This document shows positions 44,478 to 53,553 of a stretch of 64,000 bases of DNA, in pieces (within the stretch, counting starts at the first letter, position 1; every line of letters starts with the position of its first letter). Source of the DNA: Haliclona indistincta (Eukaryota; Porifera; Demospongiae; Haplosclerida; Chalinidae); NCBI GenBank assembly GCA_964017065.1, contig OZ024791.1:3667410-3731409 (forward strand), given 5' to 3'. The notes beneath the pieces are model-generated. The model was not told the origin of the DNA and ran no database searches. It saw only the letters and a list, made by a program, of their open reading frames with translations. The position numbers and the translations under genes are program-made.

Positions 44478-44631
44478 TTCATGCAGCTGCCATTTCGTTT
44501 GTGGAAGGATTTGGTAAGGGCTCCTCGGCCAAAATTACTTATTTTGACCTAAATAATAGCTGTAAGAAATTTGGTGCTTTTATCCGCTCTGTAACAATAA
44601 TGCCAAAAATTTACGCTAAGCCACCAGACTA

Positions 44632-44695
44632 TACGTGTCAGTGATTGTCCCACACGAAATCGTACTGTACCACTGTGTACTGTATCATCTATGGT
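44632..44695. repeat. dispersed repeat R1, copy 2, right part
   Basis: gtgtcagtgattgtcc and following match 15069-15130, completing the copy split by TE2. The end contains gtactgtatcatctatgg. Confidence 0.75.
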
Positions 44696-44699
44696 GAAG

Positions 44700-45840
44700 T
44701 TATATCTAGAGAGCGACAAGCACAGGGAGGGTAGACTAAAGAGAATGAGACAACACGACCGAGATGTTAGATATCTAGAGAGTGAGGGGCAAAGGAACAG
44801 TAGACTGGAGAGAATGAGAGAACATCAGCAAGAAGTTAGGTATCTATAGAGAGCAGACTACACATGGGCATGACAAGAGGCACCACCATGAGCCATTCTA
44901 CACACAGTCAGCTCTAAACAGTATACGTAAATTCCATGCAAAGATGCACAAAAGCACACAGAATGCACACGCTGTAGTAGGGACAAGAAGCACCTAAAAC
45001 TCTACTCTGTTGACAATGGGATGGATCCTGGATTAGTGGCTCTAGAGCTTCAGGTTCTCACAAAAGTGGAGGAGATGCTGATATCTTCTGTGATGCCCAT
45101 CATGACACTCTATCACCTACCACACGGTCAGTTTGGGTATAGCTAGCGGACGCATTGTTAACTTACCACAAGATATAGCTACATTTACTGACACACTTCC
45201 ACGTAGTCCATCACAGCTAGATGTGCTAGGCAAGGTGCTGCTGGTTCACGTAAAGACTTTAATGCTGTCTGCGTCACTATAATCCCTGGCTGACCCAAGT
45301 CATGCAAATGTCAACAAATTGCCTGATTTGAGGGGCCAGCCTAGGGGCACCCCACAAAGGTTGTGCAGTCATGGTAGGTGCTGACCCACTGAGCAATGAC
45401 TGTGATAGGGCAACTCGGAGGGTGACCGCCGGACTGCCGCCTGATTTATTAAAAATAATGAATGAATGGGTGAGGAAGGGAGGGTGACAGAGAACAGATC
45501 TAGAGTGGAGCTCTCAGGCGCGTGCACGTTTCGACAACTGCGCATGTGTAAAGAGGAGCATGTGCCGTAGGCTGGGAATTAAATGCCTGCATCATTGACC
45601 ACAAAATTGACCTTAGAGTACGTTGATCTAAAATACTAAAATACTCAGAGCATTGCTGTGGTTAAGACACCACAAGACATACTACAGGGACATACTAATA
45701 GATGAGGCAATACCAGCTCAACTACCAGTAGATGATGATATTACACTACCCAGCATTACACTAGACACTGAAGAGGAGCCTGCAGTGAGTGAGGAGACTG
45801 AGCAACCTTACTCATCACATTTTCCAGTGTCGTGCCCGTA
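44700..45840 (+). pseudogene. Helitron N-terminal fragment (DUF6570-like)
   Basis: Plus-strand pieces: an arginine-rich leader (RLKRMRQHDRDVRYLE, RLERMREHQQEVRYL) at 44720-44850, then SVDNGMDPGLVALELQ, LTKVEEMLISSVMPIMTLY and NLPQDIATFTDTLPRSPSQLDVLG at 45000-45230. After an inserted LINE/SINE tail, LLWLRHHKTYYRDILIDEA and LPVDDD follow at 45645-45740 with an acidic stretch. These motifs match Helitron rolling-circle polyproteins upstream of the Rep domain, as I recall DUF6570. Rep and helicase are absent, and stops are present, so this is a relic. Confidence 0.8.
45275..45605 (+). mobile_element. LINE/SINE 3' tail inserted in the Helitron relic
   Basis: A ~200-bp stretch with cagcctaggggcaccccac, gcaatgactgtgataggg and ccgccggactgccgcctgat ends in attaaaaataatgaatgaatg, a tailed 3' end as seen in CR1/L2-type LINEs and SINEs. 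The Helitron reading resumes after 45605. Exact ends and target duplication not resolved. Confidence 0.55.
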
Positions 45841-45842
45841 GG

Positions 45843-46132
45843 TATGTGACATACCCATAAATGAGTTCCGTACTAAGGGTTACATGACACGAGCTTTTTC
45901 CCCATAGGTGCTACTGACCTCAGTGCACCAAAAATCTGCTGTGAAACCGGTGTTCACATATATTAGATATAGACATATCTACTACAATCTGGACTCACCA
46001 CATAACCTGGTGCAAATAATAATCATTCACAACTATACACTAACGAGGTTAAATTACAATGCTCAGGCTCGCCCCTGCCATTTCGTGAATGTACTAGTAA
46101 TAATAGTTTTTTATGCTTATATTAAGCCAGTT
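45843..46132. other. spacer
   Basis: No gene or element recognised; contains an imperfect palindrome around tatattagatatagacatatct. Confidence 0.4.
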
Positions 46133-46720
46133 TAAAGTATATGCGTGGGCGGAGTCAATTTCGTAATCCCCTCCCACCGTACAATACCGTATAATCCCCT
46201 CCCACCATACAATGGGAGGGGATTATTTCGTAATCCCCTCCCACCATACAATATCAGTGTCATATTGAACGTGCTTTAATTCCCATAAAGTACGCTGACG
46301 TTCGAATTCACTCGGTAGCGTGCTACAGCTTGATCTAGTCAGCCGCGGCATATTCTTTTGTAACGCGTGACAAAATGTACTGTTCAGGGCTGCACAGCAG
46401 CAGAGACTGATTCTTAGCAAAAGTACAGATTCAGATATACATGCCACTACAGGTTACTCATGACGTACAAAACAATACAATTCATGTTCAGGGTTAAAAC
46501 ATACAGTCAACAACATGAGACCGTAGTACTAGTCTTGCTGGCGCTACACTTTAAACCACTTAATATAGGTAGGGAGTGCTTTACGTGATTTATGGCACTA
46601 GGGCTGTGGTCTCGTGTCTGATAAAGCACTTGGCTTCGCCTCGTGCTTTATCAGCCACTTGACCACACCCTTCGTTCCATAAATCACGTAAAGCACTCAT
46701 ATTTATTTAAATGCATATCA
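46133..46720. repeat. compound MITE family M1, copy 1
   Basis: Starts ttaaagtatatgcgtgggcgg and includes aagtacgctgacgttcg, then a hairpin half tttacgtgatttatggcac whose complement follows after cgaggcgaagcc-like loop sequence. Copies at 47188-47480 and 55322-55680 share the same order. This copy carries an extra ~170 bp insert between ccgcggcatat and cactttaaaccac, and a local tandem of gtaatcccctcccaccgtac. Confidence 0.8.
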
Positions 46721-46995
46721 TTGGGAGCTGTCAAATACTGTTGCTGAGGCAAGTGTAGAGACTTTTATTGCTCTTCAAGATAAGCACCCTCCTGCCAGCT
46801 GTAACTCTTTATCCTCCTCCCTCTTCTGGTGATTCATTTGTTGTTGATGATTCTGAGGTCGCAGCCGCAATTGGATCTTTTCCAGCTGGTTCTTCTGCTG
46901 GTCTTGATGCCCTTAGACCTCAACACTTGAAGGACATGGTTGCTGAGGGCCCAATGGATGTCAGTCTTTCTCCATTGCTACTTGCTCTAGCATCA
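46700..46995 (+). pseudogene. LINE reverse transcriptase N-terminal fragment
   Basis: FIALQDKHPPAS in one frame, then FVVDDSEVAAAIGSFPAGSSAGLDALRPQHLKDM in another. The SFPAGS-AG-D-LRPQHLKD phrase is typical of the first RT block in several invertebrate LINEs. Only about 95 residues remain, with one frameshift near 46800; the fragment stops where repeat R3 begins. Confidence 0.7.
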
Positions 46996-47150
46996 TAATT
47001 ATATATTTTGTGTCGTTTTACGAAGTAATTAGACGGAAAATATGCTCCCGACAATGCATGACGTAGCATGATGTCATTGTGTGGTAGGGTATTTAAGGTG
47101 TGGATTAGTTAATGTAGTCATTCTAGGGTTGTGCATTTCGGCACTCGGTT
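46990..47150. repeat. dispersed repeat R3, copy 2
   Basis: Near-identical to 25925-26075 in direct orientation. It abuts the LINE fragment on the left and compound MITE M1 copy 2 on the right. Confidence 0.75.
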
Positions 47151-47187
47151 AATTTATCTTCATACGATTCTATCTTCTACGATTCTT

Positions 47188-47480
47188 AAAGTATATGCGT
47201 GGGCGGAATTAAAGGCACCGCGCTTCCTGTAAATCACGTATTTCGTGATCTCCTCCCACCGTACAATATCAGCGTCATAATGAACGTGCTTTAATTCTCA
47301 TAAAGCAAGCTGACGTTCGAATTCACTCGGTAGCGTTACAGCTTGATCTATTCAGCCGCGGCATATACTTTAAACCACTTAATAATTATAGGTAAGTCGT
47401 GCTCTACGTGATTTATGGCACTCGGGCTGTGGTCTCGTGCCATAAATCACATAGAGCACTCCTTACCTACATTAAGTAAT
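47188..47480. repeat. compound MITE family M1, copy 2
   Basis: Shorter copy: TTAAAGTATATGCGTGGGCG to gcggcatatactttaa, inverted ends about 180 bp apart, directly followed by a hairpin (ctacgtgatttatggcact, loop gggctgtggtctcg, complement). Ends near ttacctacattaagtaatac. Confidence 0.8.
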
Positions 47481-47493
47481 ACATAATTCATTT

Positions 47494-48190
47494 CATGATG
47501 TCGGAGCCACTAGAAAAGTTGATGCAGAGGCTGGATGAGAAATTGGATGAATTCAGGAAAGAGTTCCGAGAAGGTAGCTGCAACAGCGGCTAGAAGAGCT
47601 CGGCAGGAACCTAGATACGTTTCTAAAAAGAAGGCTCATGAAGAACAGAGCAAGGCCAATGAGATTGTGGACGAAGCAATGAGAGAAGCCGAAGTCGAGT
47701 TGCAGTCTGGAGGCTCCAGCGCCACTCTACCATCAGCAAATAACATCAAGTCTGTGCTGGAGTCTCTAAAGAAAGGTAGATCGGTCATAGCCGAGCGACA
47801 AAAGCTCATCAAATTGCAGGCCGGTCAGAGTTAGGCTGGGCTGCAGTAAACGAATATACGACCGATGGATTGGCCGAGAACTCTGATGATGAGAAGAGAA
47901 TGGAGAAGGCGGAGAAGGCTGCAGAGCGAAAGGCTGCTTTCAAAAGAAGGCAGCTGCCGAGAAGAGCAAGGCGTCGAAGCGCCCAGCCAGTGCTATGGTG
48001 CCGGTGCAGACCTTTCAGCCACACCCATCAGCGCAGTTCCAGTTGCGTGCTCCAGCTCAGCAATCCACGCCCAAGTTGCCGGGACCGTGCTTCACTTGCG
48101 GGCAGATGGGGCACCTCAAGAACTACTGCCCAAAGACACAAGCCTCCAGCAGTAAGACTGTCTGGTATCCTCCCCTGAAGGTCCATAGTG
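47494..48190 (+). pseudogene. DIRS-like element: gag-like region with zinc knuckle
   Basis: Starts MMSEPLEKLMQRLDEKLDEFRKEF, coiled-coil-like and charged, then (frameshift near 47570) AATAARRARQEPRYVSKKKAHE, REAEVELQSGG and LKKGRSVIAERQKLIKLQ, then RLGWAAVNEYTTDGLAENSDDEKRMEKAEKAAERKAA. It ends with a CCHC knuckle, CFTCGQMGHLKNYC at about 48089-48130. Charged N-terminal proteins with a single knuckle precede RT in DIRS elements of sponges and corals. At least two frameshifts. It lies on the same strand and 0.7 kb upstream of the RT. Confidence 0.75.
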
Positions 48191-48876
48191 ATACTGGGTT
48201 TGTGTGTAGTACGGAGTCAGAGCATTTAGACAATGTGTGTACAGGACTACAGGTAGCAGTGAGAAAGCAGGTATGCCTGCAGTAGATGAGTCAGAGGCAC
48301 CTTCAGAGGTTCATAGTGAACGGGGGTCATATGTATTGAGCCCTTGTGATCAGGCACTTGGTGCGGCAGGTGGGGTGAATGGGTTAAGCCACCAACATGG
48401 TACACATGGGGGAATGGTTGGTGTGCCTGGTAGTTGTGCCTGGTAGTTGTAAACAAGTATTGTCAGATGGGTGTGCAGCTGATATTGGTGTTGATAGCGA
48501 TGTTGTTGACAGTGTTGTTGTTGCCAGGGTGACCTAGAGGAGGTAACTTTGCTGTCACATGACATCATGTGTGCCGCAGAGGTGAAATCTGAGGCTATTA
48601 GTAACATAAGCGGCTGCAGGCCCGGGCATACCCGGGCTATGCCCGGGCTGGCTTGGCTAGCTGAAATGTTGATGCGCGTGCGCAACGTATGTAACGTGCA
48701 GTGTTCAATGCTAAATAGGCTTGTAGTAACGAGACTTATCTTCGAAGCTGTGAGATCAAGTAGATGAGCTCGTTCTTCGCTTCACAAGAGCATGCAAGAG
48801 CTTAAAATAATGAAACCACGCCCATTGTGAATATAATTAACGCAAACATTTTCCTCCGCGCAAGCGCACCGATAAT
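48191..48876 (+). other. spacer between DIRS gag-like region and RT
   Basis: No domain recognised. Features a G/C-rich repeated palindrome, cccgggcatacccgggctatgcccggg-like, at about 48618-48645 and a short direct repeat gtgcctggtagtt at 48422-48447. May contain the rest of a DIRS first ORF. Confidence 0.45.
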
Positions 48877-49567
48877 GTGAGCCCGGGCAACTTCATATTC
48901 CTGCAGCCGCCTATGATTAGTAATGTAATACCTACAGTGAAATGTAGACTTAAAGAGCATATTTCGTTTTGGAAGGAAGAGCTTGTTGCACCACAGTCAG
49001 TTTTATCTATCATTGAGTCGGGTTATATGCGTTGCCGTTCAAATCGGAACCACCAGTGCGATCGCAGAAGAATCAGCCGTCAGCTAGCTTATTTCAGATA
49101 TGCATTTGTCCAAACTAGTATAGAGGAATTGCTGGTAGGTGGGTGCATCAAGCAAATAGAGCTGAAGCCTCACATATGTAGTCCTCTGTCTGTGGTAGAG
49201 AATAGCTCTGGTAAGCTGAGGTTAGTGGTCAATCTCTGGTATCTAAACAAATATTTTGTGGAAGCAAAAATTCAAATAATTATGAGGATCTACGAACAGC
49301 TATATGTTACTGTTGGAACGTAATGATCACTTGTTTTCGTTTGATTTAAAGTCAGGGTATCATCATGTGGATGTAGCAGAAGCCCACCAAAGATTTCTTG
49401 GCATTGAATGGGGTGGAGCTTATTACGTGTTCACTGTGTTGCCCTTCGGGTTGTCGACTGCTTGCAATGTTTTTACTAAGCTATTGCGTCCTTTAGTTCG
49501 ATAATTATTGGCGTGCTAGTGGCATTAGAATTGTTCTCTATTTGGATGACGGCCTGGCAGTCGCTGC
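48877..49567 (+). pseudogene. DIRS-like reverse transcriptase, N-terminal half
   Basis: VKCRLKEHISFWKEEL, VLSIIESGY, FVQTSIEELLVGGCI, PHICSPLSVVENSSGKLRLVVNLWYLNK, then (2-base shift near 49298) MLLLERNDHLFSFDLKSGYHHVDV, YYVFTVLPFGLSTACNVFTKLLRPLV and (shift near 49503) WRASGIRIVLYLDDGLAVAA. The SFDLKSGYHH, LPFGL and YLDDG blocks are characteristic of DIRS RTs, which are paired with a tyrosine recombinase rather than a DDE integrase. Reading stops at the insertion of the gypsy element and resumes at 53755. Confidence 0.9.
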
Positions 49568-49768
49568 TGTGTCGTAACCGAGCGTGTAATATGGCAAATC
49601 TTAGCAGCAGATTATTATTAGCAGACAACAACTGACTTCTACAGAATCATCAGTGATATTTATACAAATTGTGACAGAGACAGTTAGACTAGGGATGGAC
49701 AATGGTTTACAATGATATTGTCCATGGTGTACAGGGATGATATTGTCCAGAGGTTACATCCTATCACA
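49568..49768 (-). repeat. gypsy 4 3' LTR
   Basis: 201 bp, 99 percent identical to 53554-53754 by direct reading. On the minus strand it follows a polypurine run AAGAAAGGGAGA (about 49770-49785). The integrase frame runs through the purine tract and stops just inside the LTR. Confidence 0.95.
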
Positions 49769-50660
49769 TCTCCCTTTCTTAGTCTTTGAGCGAGTGATGA
49801 TAGGATCTCTGCTCACGGTAATTGGTGGAACAACAGTGAGATGGCGACGGTTTCTCCGAAGTTTCCCACTGGGAGTATCAACCCAATACGAGTGAGGGGT
49901 TGTTGCATCAGAGTGAACAGTACCCTGAGTAGGACGCTTGTCTGACTTAATCCAAACAGTTGTTCCTTCTGGTAGGGTGTTCTGAAAGTGGACTCTATGT
50001 CTGCTGTCATAATTCTGTTTCTGCTTTTCCTTGAATTTCATATCATTCTCAGGAAAGGAAATCAAATGAGACCAATCAGGTGTCAAATGAGAGTTGATCT
50101 GAGGTAAGGTATTCCTTGGTTGGCGACCCATCAGGAGGCTGGAGGGACTCAGACCACACCACGGAAGAGGAGTCGAACGGTAGATCAATAGAGAGAGATA
50201 ACGATCTTCTGACTTGTTGAATAGACTTTTGATAGTCTTCACCATTCTTTCAACTAGACCATTCCCTTGAGGGTAATAGGGGCTGCTTGTAGATAGTTCA
50301 AAGTCATACGACTTGGCAAATTGGTTTAGCTCTTCCGATGAGAATTGTGGGCCGTTATCACTATGCAGTAGATCGGGAATGCCATGACGAGAGAACATAG
50401 ACTTGAGAGCTGAAATGACGTTGCGAGATGTTGTTGTTAAGAGTTCGGCAACTTCAGGATATCTTGAATAGTAATCAACAACAAGGAGATAGTTTTTCCC
50501 TCTGTAGTAGAAAAGATCAGCTCCAAGCTTCTGCCATGGTCTATCAGGTAGAGATGACGGGATCATTGGTTCGACTGGGTTGATTGCCAACTCAGCACAG
50601 ATAGGACAGCGTTGAATCTTATCCTTGATCTGAGAGGAGATCCCAGGCCACCATACTGAT
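49754..50660 (-). pseudogene. gypsy 4 integrase
   Basis: The 278-residue open frame to 49754 plus its upstream extension shows the end of the zinc region (CPICAELAINPVEPM), the catalytic core with KLGADLFYYRGKNYLLVVDYYSRYPE (first D), LLHSDNGPQFSSEE (second D) and SPYYPQGNGLVERMVKTIK (E), and a C-terminal part with GTTVWIKSDKRP and RRNRRHLTVVPP, ending KKGRCDRM in the LTR. The catalytic triad is intact. The upstream HHCC motif is damaged by a deletion near 50660 that also changes frame, so LHK runs directly into NQYGG rather than the expected H-G-H block. Integrase inserts the cDNA into host DNA. Confidence 0.92.
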
Positions 50661-52131
50661 TCTTATGCAGTTTGTCTAGTGTCGATGCTTGCATAGAGAG
50701 TGGAACGATGATCCTCGATCCATAGAGTAGTAGATATAGCTTTCCCTCCACAGATATCTTGTGACGAGCGTCCCAGTAGGGCTTCAATTCTTTATCAAGA
50801 GACTGCTTGGGAGGCCATTCTGTCTTGTAGAACTTGAGTAGCAGAGTACAGACTTTGTCTTCTTTCTGAGCCAAGGAGTACTTCTCCAGACGCTGCTCTG
50901 AGGCTGGGATAGATTGAACAGCGGTAATCATCCACTGCTCAACTTCTTGTTCTCCAGATTGATCACCTGGAGGAGGAAAAACAGGGGCTCTAGACAATGC
51001 ATCAGCTGTATACAGGAGTTTTCCTGGTTTGTGTTCAACCTGGTAGTTCAAACGTGCTAGTCTCAGTCGAAACCTCAGAACTCTTGGTGGTAAGTTGTCA
51101 AGGTTTTTCGAGTTGAAAAGTGGAACAAGAGGCTTGTGGTCAGTCTCTATGGTGAACTCTTTTCCAAGAACGAAATCTTGAAACTTCTCACTAGCCCAAG
51201 TCACCGCCAATGCCTCCTTCTCGATCTGGGCGTATCTTTTCTCAGTATCAGACAATGCTCTCGACGCGAAGGACACAGGTCTCCATCGGTCGACTGAATC
51301 TTTTTGAGACAAGACAGCTCCTAGTCCAAATGACGAAGCATCTGCTGTGACTTTAGTCTGCATAAGAGGATCATACAGGAGAAGGACACTGGGTTTTGTT
51401 AACTCATCTTTGACCAGTACGAATGCCTTTTCCTGTGCTGTACCCCAAAGCCATGAGTTCTTGCAATGCAGAAGCTCACGCAGTGGTTGTGTCAGATCTG
51501 CCAGGTTAGGAGAGAACTTGCCCAGCTGAGTAGTAATTCCCAGGAATCGTCTCAACTCTGATAAGTTTGAAGGTGGTTCCATGTCACGAAGTGCTGCTAT
51601 CTTGTCAGGATCGGCTGAGATTCCTTGACCATCAATCATGTGACCTAGAAACTTGAGTCTCCTTTGGTTAAAAGAACATTTCTCTCTGTTGAGGGTAACT
51701 CCTCTGCTCTGCAGACGATCAAGAACAGCTTTGAGACGTTGATCGTGTGTAGACTGATCAGGACCATGGACTAGGATGTCGTCAATCTGACAGACTACAC
51801 CATCAAGTCCTTCCAGAACTCGACTCATTTGCTTCTGAAAATGCTCAGGCGCACTGCTGATCCCAAATGGTAACTTGTTGAACCAAAATCTGCCAAATGG
51901 AGTGAGGAATGTAGTGAGTGGTCGTGACTCTTCAGCAAGTGGGATTTGCCAGAATCCAGAATTAGCATCGAGTTTACTGAAAACTGTCGCTCCAGCAAGT
52001 AAACCCAGAGTTTCATCAACGCGTGGTAACGGATGAACTTCTCGAAGAACACTCTTGTTGAGTTTCTGTAGGTCGACGCAGATTCTCACATCTCCATTTT
52101 CTTTGGAATAGCTACCATCCCAGAACACCAC
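50563..52131 (-). CDS. gypsy 4 reverse transcriptase and RNase H
   Basis: 522 residues in one frame. RT: RICVDLQKLNKSVLREVHPLPRVDE, KLDANSGFWQIPL, FNKLPFGISSAPEHFQ, catalytic box CQIDDILVHG (IDD in place of the more common YxDD), KFLGHMIDGQGI. RNase H: VTADASSFGLGAVL (D), YAQIEKEALAV (E), TIETDHKPLVPL (D), TADALSRAP. Followed by the chromatin-side linker and the start of the integrase zinc region (LKPYWDARHKI). The listed first methionine is internal; the true polyprotein frame enters from 52100 with a one-base shift. A complete enzyme apart from that shift. Confidence 0.93.
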   Translation of the reverse strand: MVFWDGSYSKENGDVRICVDLQKLNKSVLREVHPLPRVDETLGLLAGATVFSKLDANSGFWQIPLAEESRPLTTFLTPFGRFWFNKLPFGISSAPEHFQKQMSRVLEGLDGVVCQIDDILVHGPDQSTHDQRLKAVLDRLQSRGVTLNREKCSFNQRRLKFLGHMIDGQGISADPDKIAALRDMEPPSNLSELRRFLGITTQLGKFSPNLADLTQPLRELLHCKNSWLWGTAQEKAFVLVKDELTKPSVLLLYDPLMQTKVTADASSFGLGAVLSQKDSVDRWRPVSFASRALSDTEKRYAQIEKEALAVTWASEKFQDFVLGKEFTIETDHKPLVPLFNSKNLDNLPPRVLRFRLRLARLNYQVEHKPGKLLYTADALSRAPVFPPPGDQSGEQEVEQWMITAVQSIPASEQRLEKYSLAQKEDKVCTLLLKFYKTEWPPKQSLDKELKPYWDARHKISVEGKLYLLLYGSRIIVPLSMQASTLDKLHKNQYGGLGSPLRSRIRFNAVLSVLSWQSTQSNQ

Positions 52132-52967
52132 TTAGTAGGTCCGTCGACTCTTGAGATCACACCTCGCTCCTCCATCCTAGAAAGTTCCTCATTGACTTTC
52201 TCTCTGTAGGGAATAGGGATTCTTCTAGGGGTAAAAATAGCATGAGGAACAGCATCAGGGACTAGTTTAATGCAGTACGGTTCACCAAATTCTCCAAGAC
52301 CCTGGAACACTTTGGGGTAGGCATCTAGGAGTTCAGTAGTGCTGTTGGTGACGTCTTCAGTGTTGTCCACTCTGGCGATTAAACCCAGCGCGACAATTGC
52401 AGGAAGTCCCAGTAGGTTCCCGGTGAGACCCTCGACCACAAAGATTTGTTGGTTGCACGTCGAGTCGTCAGATTCATGCTGAAGTGTAGCTGAGAATTGA
52501 CCAACCACAGACAATGGCTTGTGCTCTGGACCATAGAGTAGTCTGGATGAGTTGTGTAGCTCAGGAGTATTCTCGATTGAGAGGAATGCTTTCTTCGAGA
52601 TAGCTGTTACCTCCGCTCCAGTGTCGAGCTTGAACAGTATGTCGGTAGAGTTGAGTCTAACTGTAGTAGTCCAAGATGTTGGCGACTGCTCCAGATCAGT
52701 CAGTGTGTGTAGGTAATTCTCTTCGAGTGTGACGGAGTCTGTGTTAGCAGGTGGATTAACAACAGGAACTGATTTAGTTAGACAATGAGAACGGTAATGT
52801 CCCTTCTTACCACACCTATGACACTCAGCATCTCTCGCCGGACAATCGTTGCGCGAGTGTGGTGTGCCTCCGCAACGGCCACACTGCTTCTTGCTGTTGG
52901 CAGAACCTTGTTTTCCTGGATATCTTCTTCTTGTTGGCTTAGGAGGTCGTTGTTTTCCCGACTTCAA
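52086..52967 (-). CDS. gypsy 4 nucleocapsid, protease and RT start
   Basis: 293 residues. Basic leader (KSGKQRPPKPTRRRYPGKQG), then two CCHC knuckles CGRCGGTPHSRNDC and CHRCGKKGHYRSHC. Protease: FKLDTGAEVTAISK (DTG) and LLGLPAIVALGL. RT start: YCIKLVPDAVPHAIFTPRRIPIPYREKV, ISRVDGPTKWCSGMVAIPKK. It is in the same frame as gag, separated only by TAG at 52968-52970; the first codon after it is TTG, so no new ATG start is present. The frame ends at 52086 because one A is missing in the AAAGAAAATGG run (about 52096-52106). Confidence 0.93.
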   Translation of the reverse strand: MKSGKQRPPKPTRRRYPGKQGSANSKKQCGRCGGTPHSRNDCPARDAECHRCGKKGHYRSHCLTKSVPVVNPPANTDSVTLEENYLHTLTDLEQSPTSWTTTVRLNSTDILFKLDTGAEVTAISKKAFLSIENTPELHNSSRLLYGPEHKPLSVVGQFSATLQHESDDSTCNQQIFVVEGLTGNLLGLPAIVALGLIARVDNTEDVTNSTTELLDAYPKVFQGLGEFGEPYCIKLVPDAVPHAIFTPRRIPIPYREKVNEELSRMEERGVISRVDGPTKWCSGMVAIPKKMEM

Positions 52968-53543
52968 CTAATCCAGAACAACGGGATTGTCTCTAGTGTC
53001 TCCCTCGCGAAGAACGACTTGCTGACTGTGGACAGCTTCTCGTTGTCGGATCTGTTTGACAGCCTCTGCTAGAGTTAGCGTAGGAGTCAACTGCAATTTC
53101 TCGGACAATTCGACGTCTCGAATCCCCACTACCAGTCTGTCTCGGATGAGTTCATCTCGCCAGTCTGCTCCAAACTCACATCTGTCCGCCATCGTAAGCA
53201 CAGCAACAATGAAGTCTTCGGCACTCTCGCCCTGCTGTTGAATTCTTCTATTGAAGCAGGCTCTCTCGTAGACAGCATTGTGTTGGACCTTGAAGTACGT
53301 GTCGAACTTCTCTTTGATGCCAGCGTAAGTTGCTCTGTCAGCATCCGTTGCTCTCATTGCAGACAAGAGGTCTTCGGCGCTCTCTCCAAAACAGTAGAGG
53401 AAAGTACTGACTTGCTTAGCAGCGACTGCACCAGACAGCCCTGAGGCAACTCTGAACTGCTCAAACCGCTTGGACCATTTGGTCCAGTTCTCTGGATGGT
53501 GAACATCAAAGGATTCGGGTGGTTTGATGCCGTAGGTCGTCAT
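52968..53543 (-). CDS. gypsy 4 gag
   Basis: 191 residues from an ATG only 11 nt inside the 5' LTR boundary. YGIKPPESFDVHHPENWTKW, FEQFRVASGL, VSTFLYCFGESAEDLLSA, FDTYFKVQHNAVYERACFNRR and RDRLVVGIRDVELSEKLQ are typical of the retrotransposon gag capsid domain (retrotrans_gag type). Gag forms the particle shell. It ends in TAG with the downstream nucleocapsid-pol in the same frame, so readthrough or a recent nonsense mutation is needed to explain a gag-pol product. Confidence 0.92.
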   Translation of the reverse strand: MTTYGIKPPESFDVHHPENWTKWSKRFEQFRVASGLSGAVAAKQVSTFLYCFGESAEDLLSAMRATDADRATYAGIKEKFDTYFKVQHNAVYERACFNRRIQQQGESAEDFIVAVLTMADRCEFGADWRDELIRDRLVVGIRDVELSEKLQLTPTLTLAEAVKQIRQREAVHSQQVVLREGDTRDNPVVLD

Positions 53544-53553
53544 GCTGCCACCA
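53541..53553 (-). promoter_or_regulatory. gypsy 4 primer binding site overlapping the gag start
   Basis: On the minus strand TGGTGGCAGC starts immediately after the 5' LTR end, as expected for pairing with a tRNA 3' CCA end. The gag ATG (53543-53541) follows at once, so the leader is almost absent. Confidence 0.7.

Larger units (their letters stand above)
42440..44629 (-). mobile_element. TE2: transposon with FEN1/XPG-like gene
   Basis: Inverted ends GTCAGGTGGCTTAG and CTAAGCCACCAGAC with homology inward for about 60 bp (gataaaagtgcca, ttattgttac). TA lies at 42438-42439 and 44630-44631. The element sits inside repeat R1, whose halves resume on either side. The gene is on the minus strand, and its 5' part is deleted: the nuclease-like frame begins within about 150 bp of the end, and a TTAA MITE (43764-44477) is inserted there. 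End sequences match TE1. Confidence 0.85.

Noticed and set aside
45843..46135. Possible tRNA or small RNA gene in the palindromic stretch
   Set aside because: The short inverted repeat does not fold into a cloverleaf, and no conserved tRNA boxes were seen.
46768..46998. Complete small gene
   Set aside because: Matches only the first block of a LINE RT and is cut off by repeat R3.
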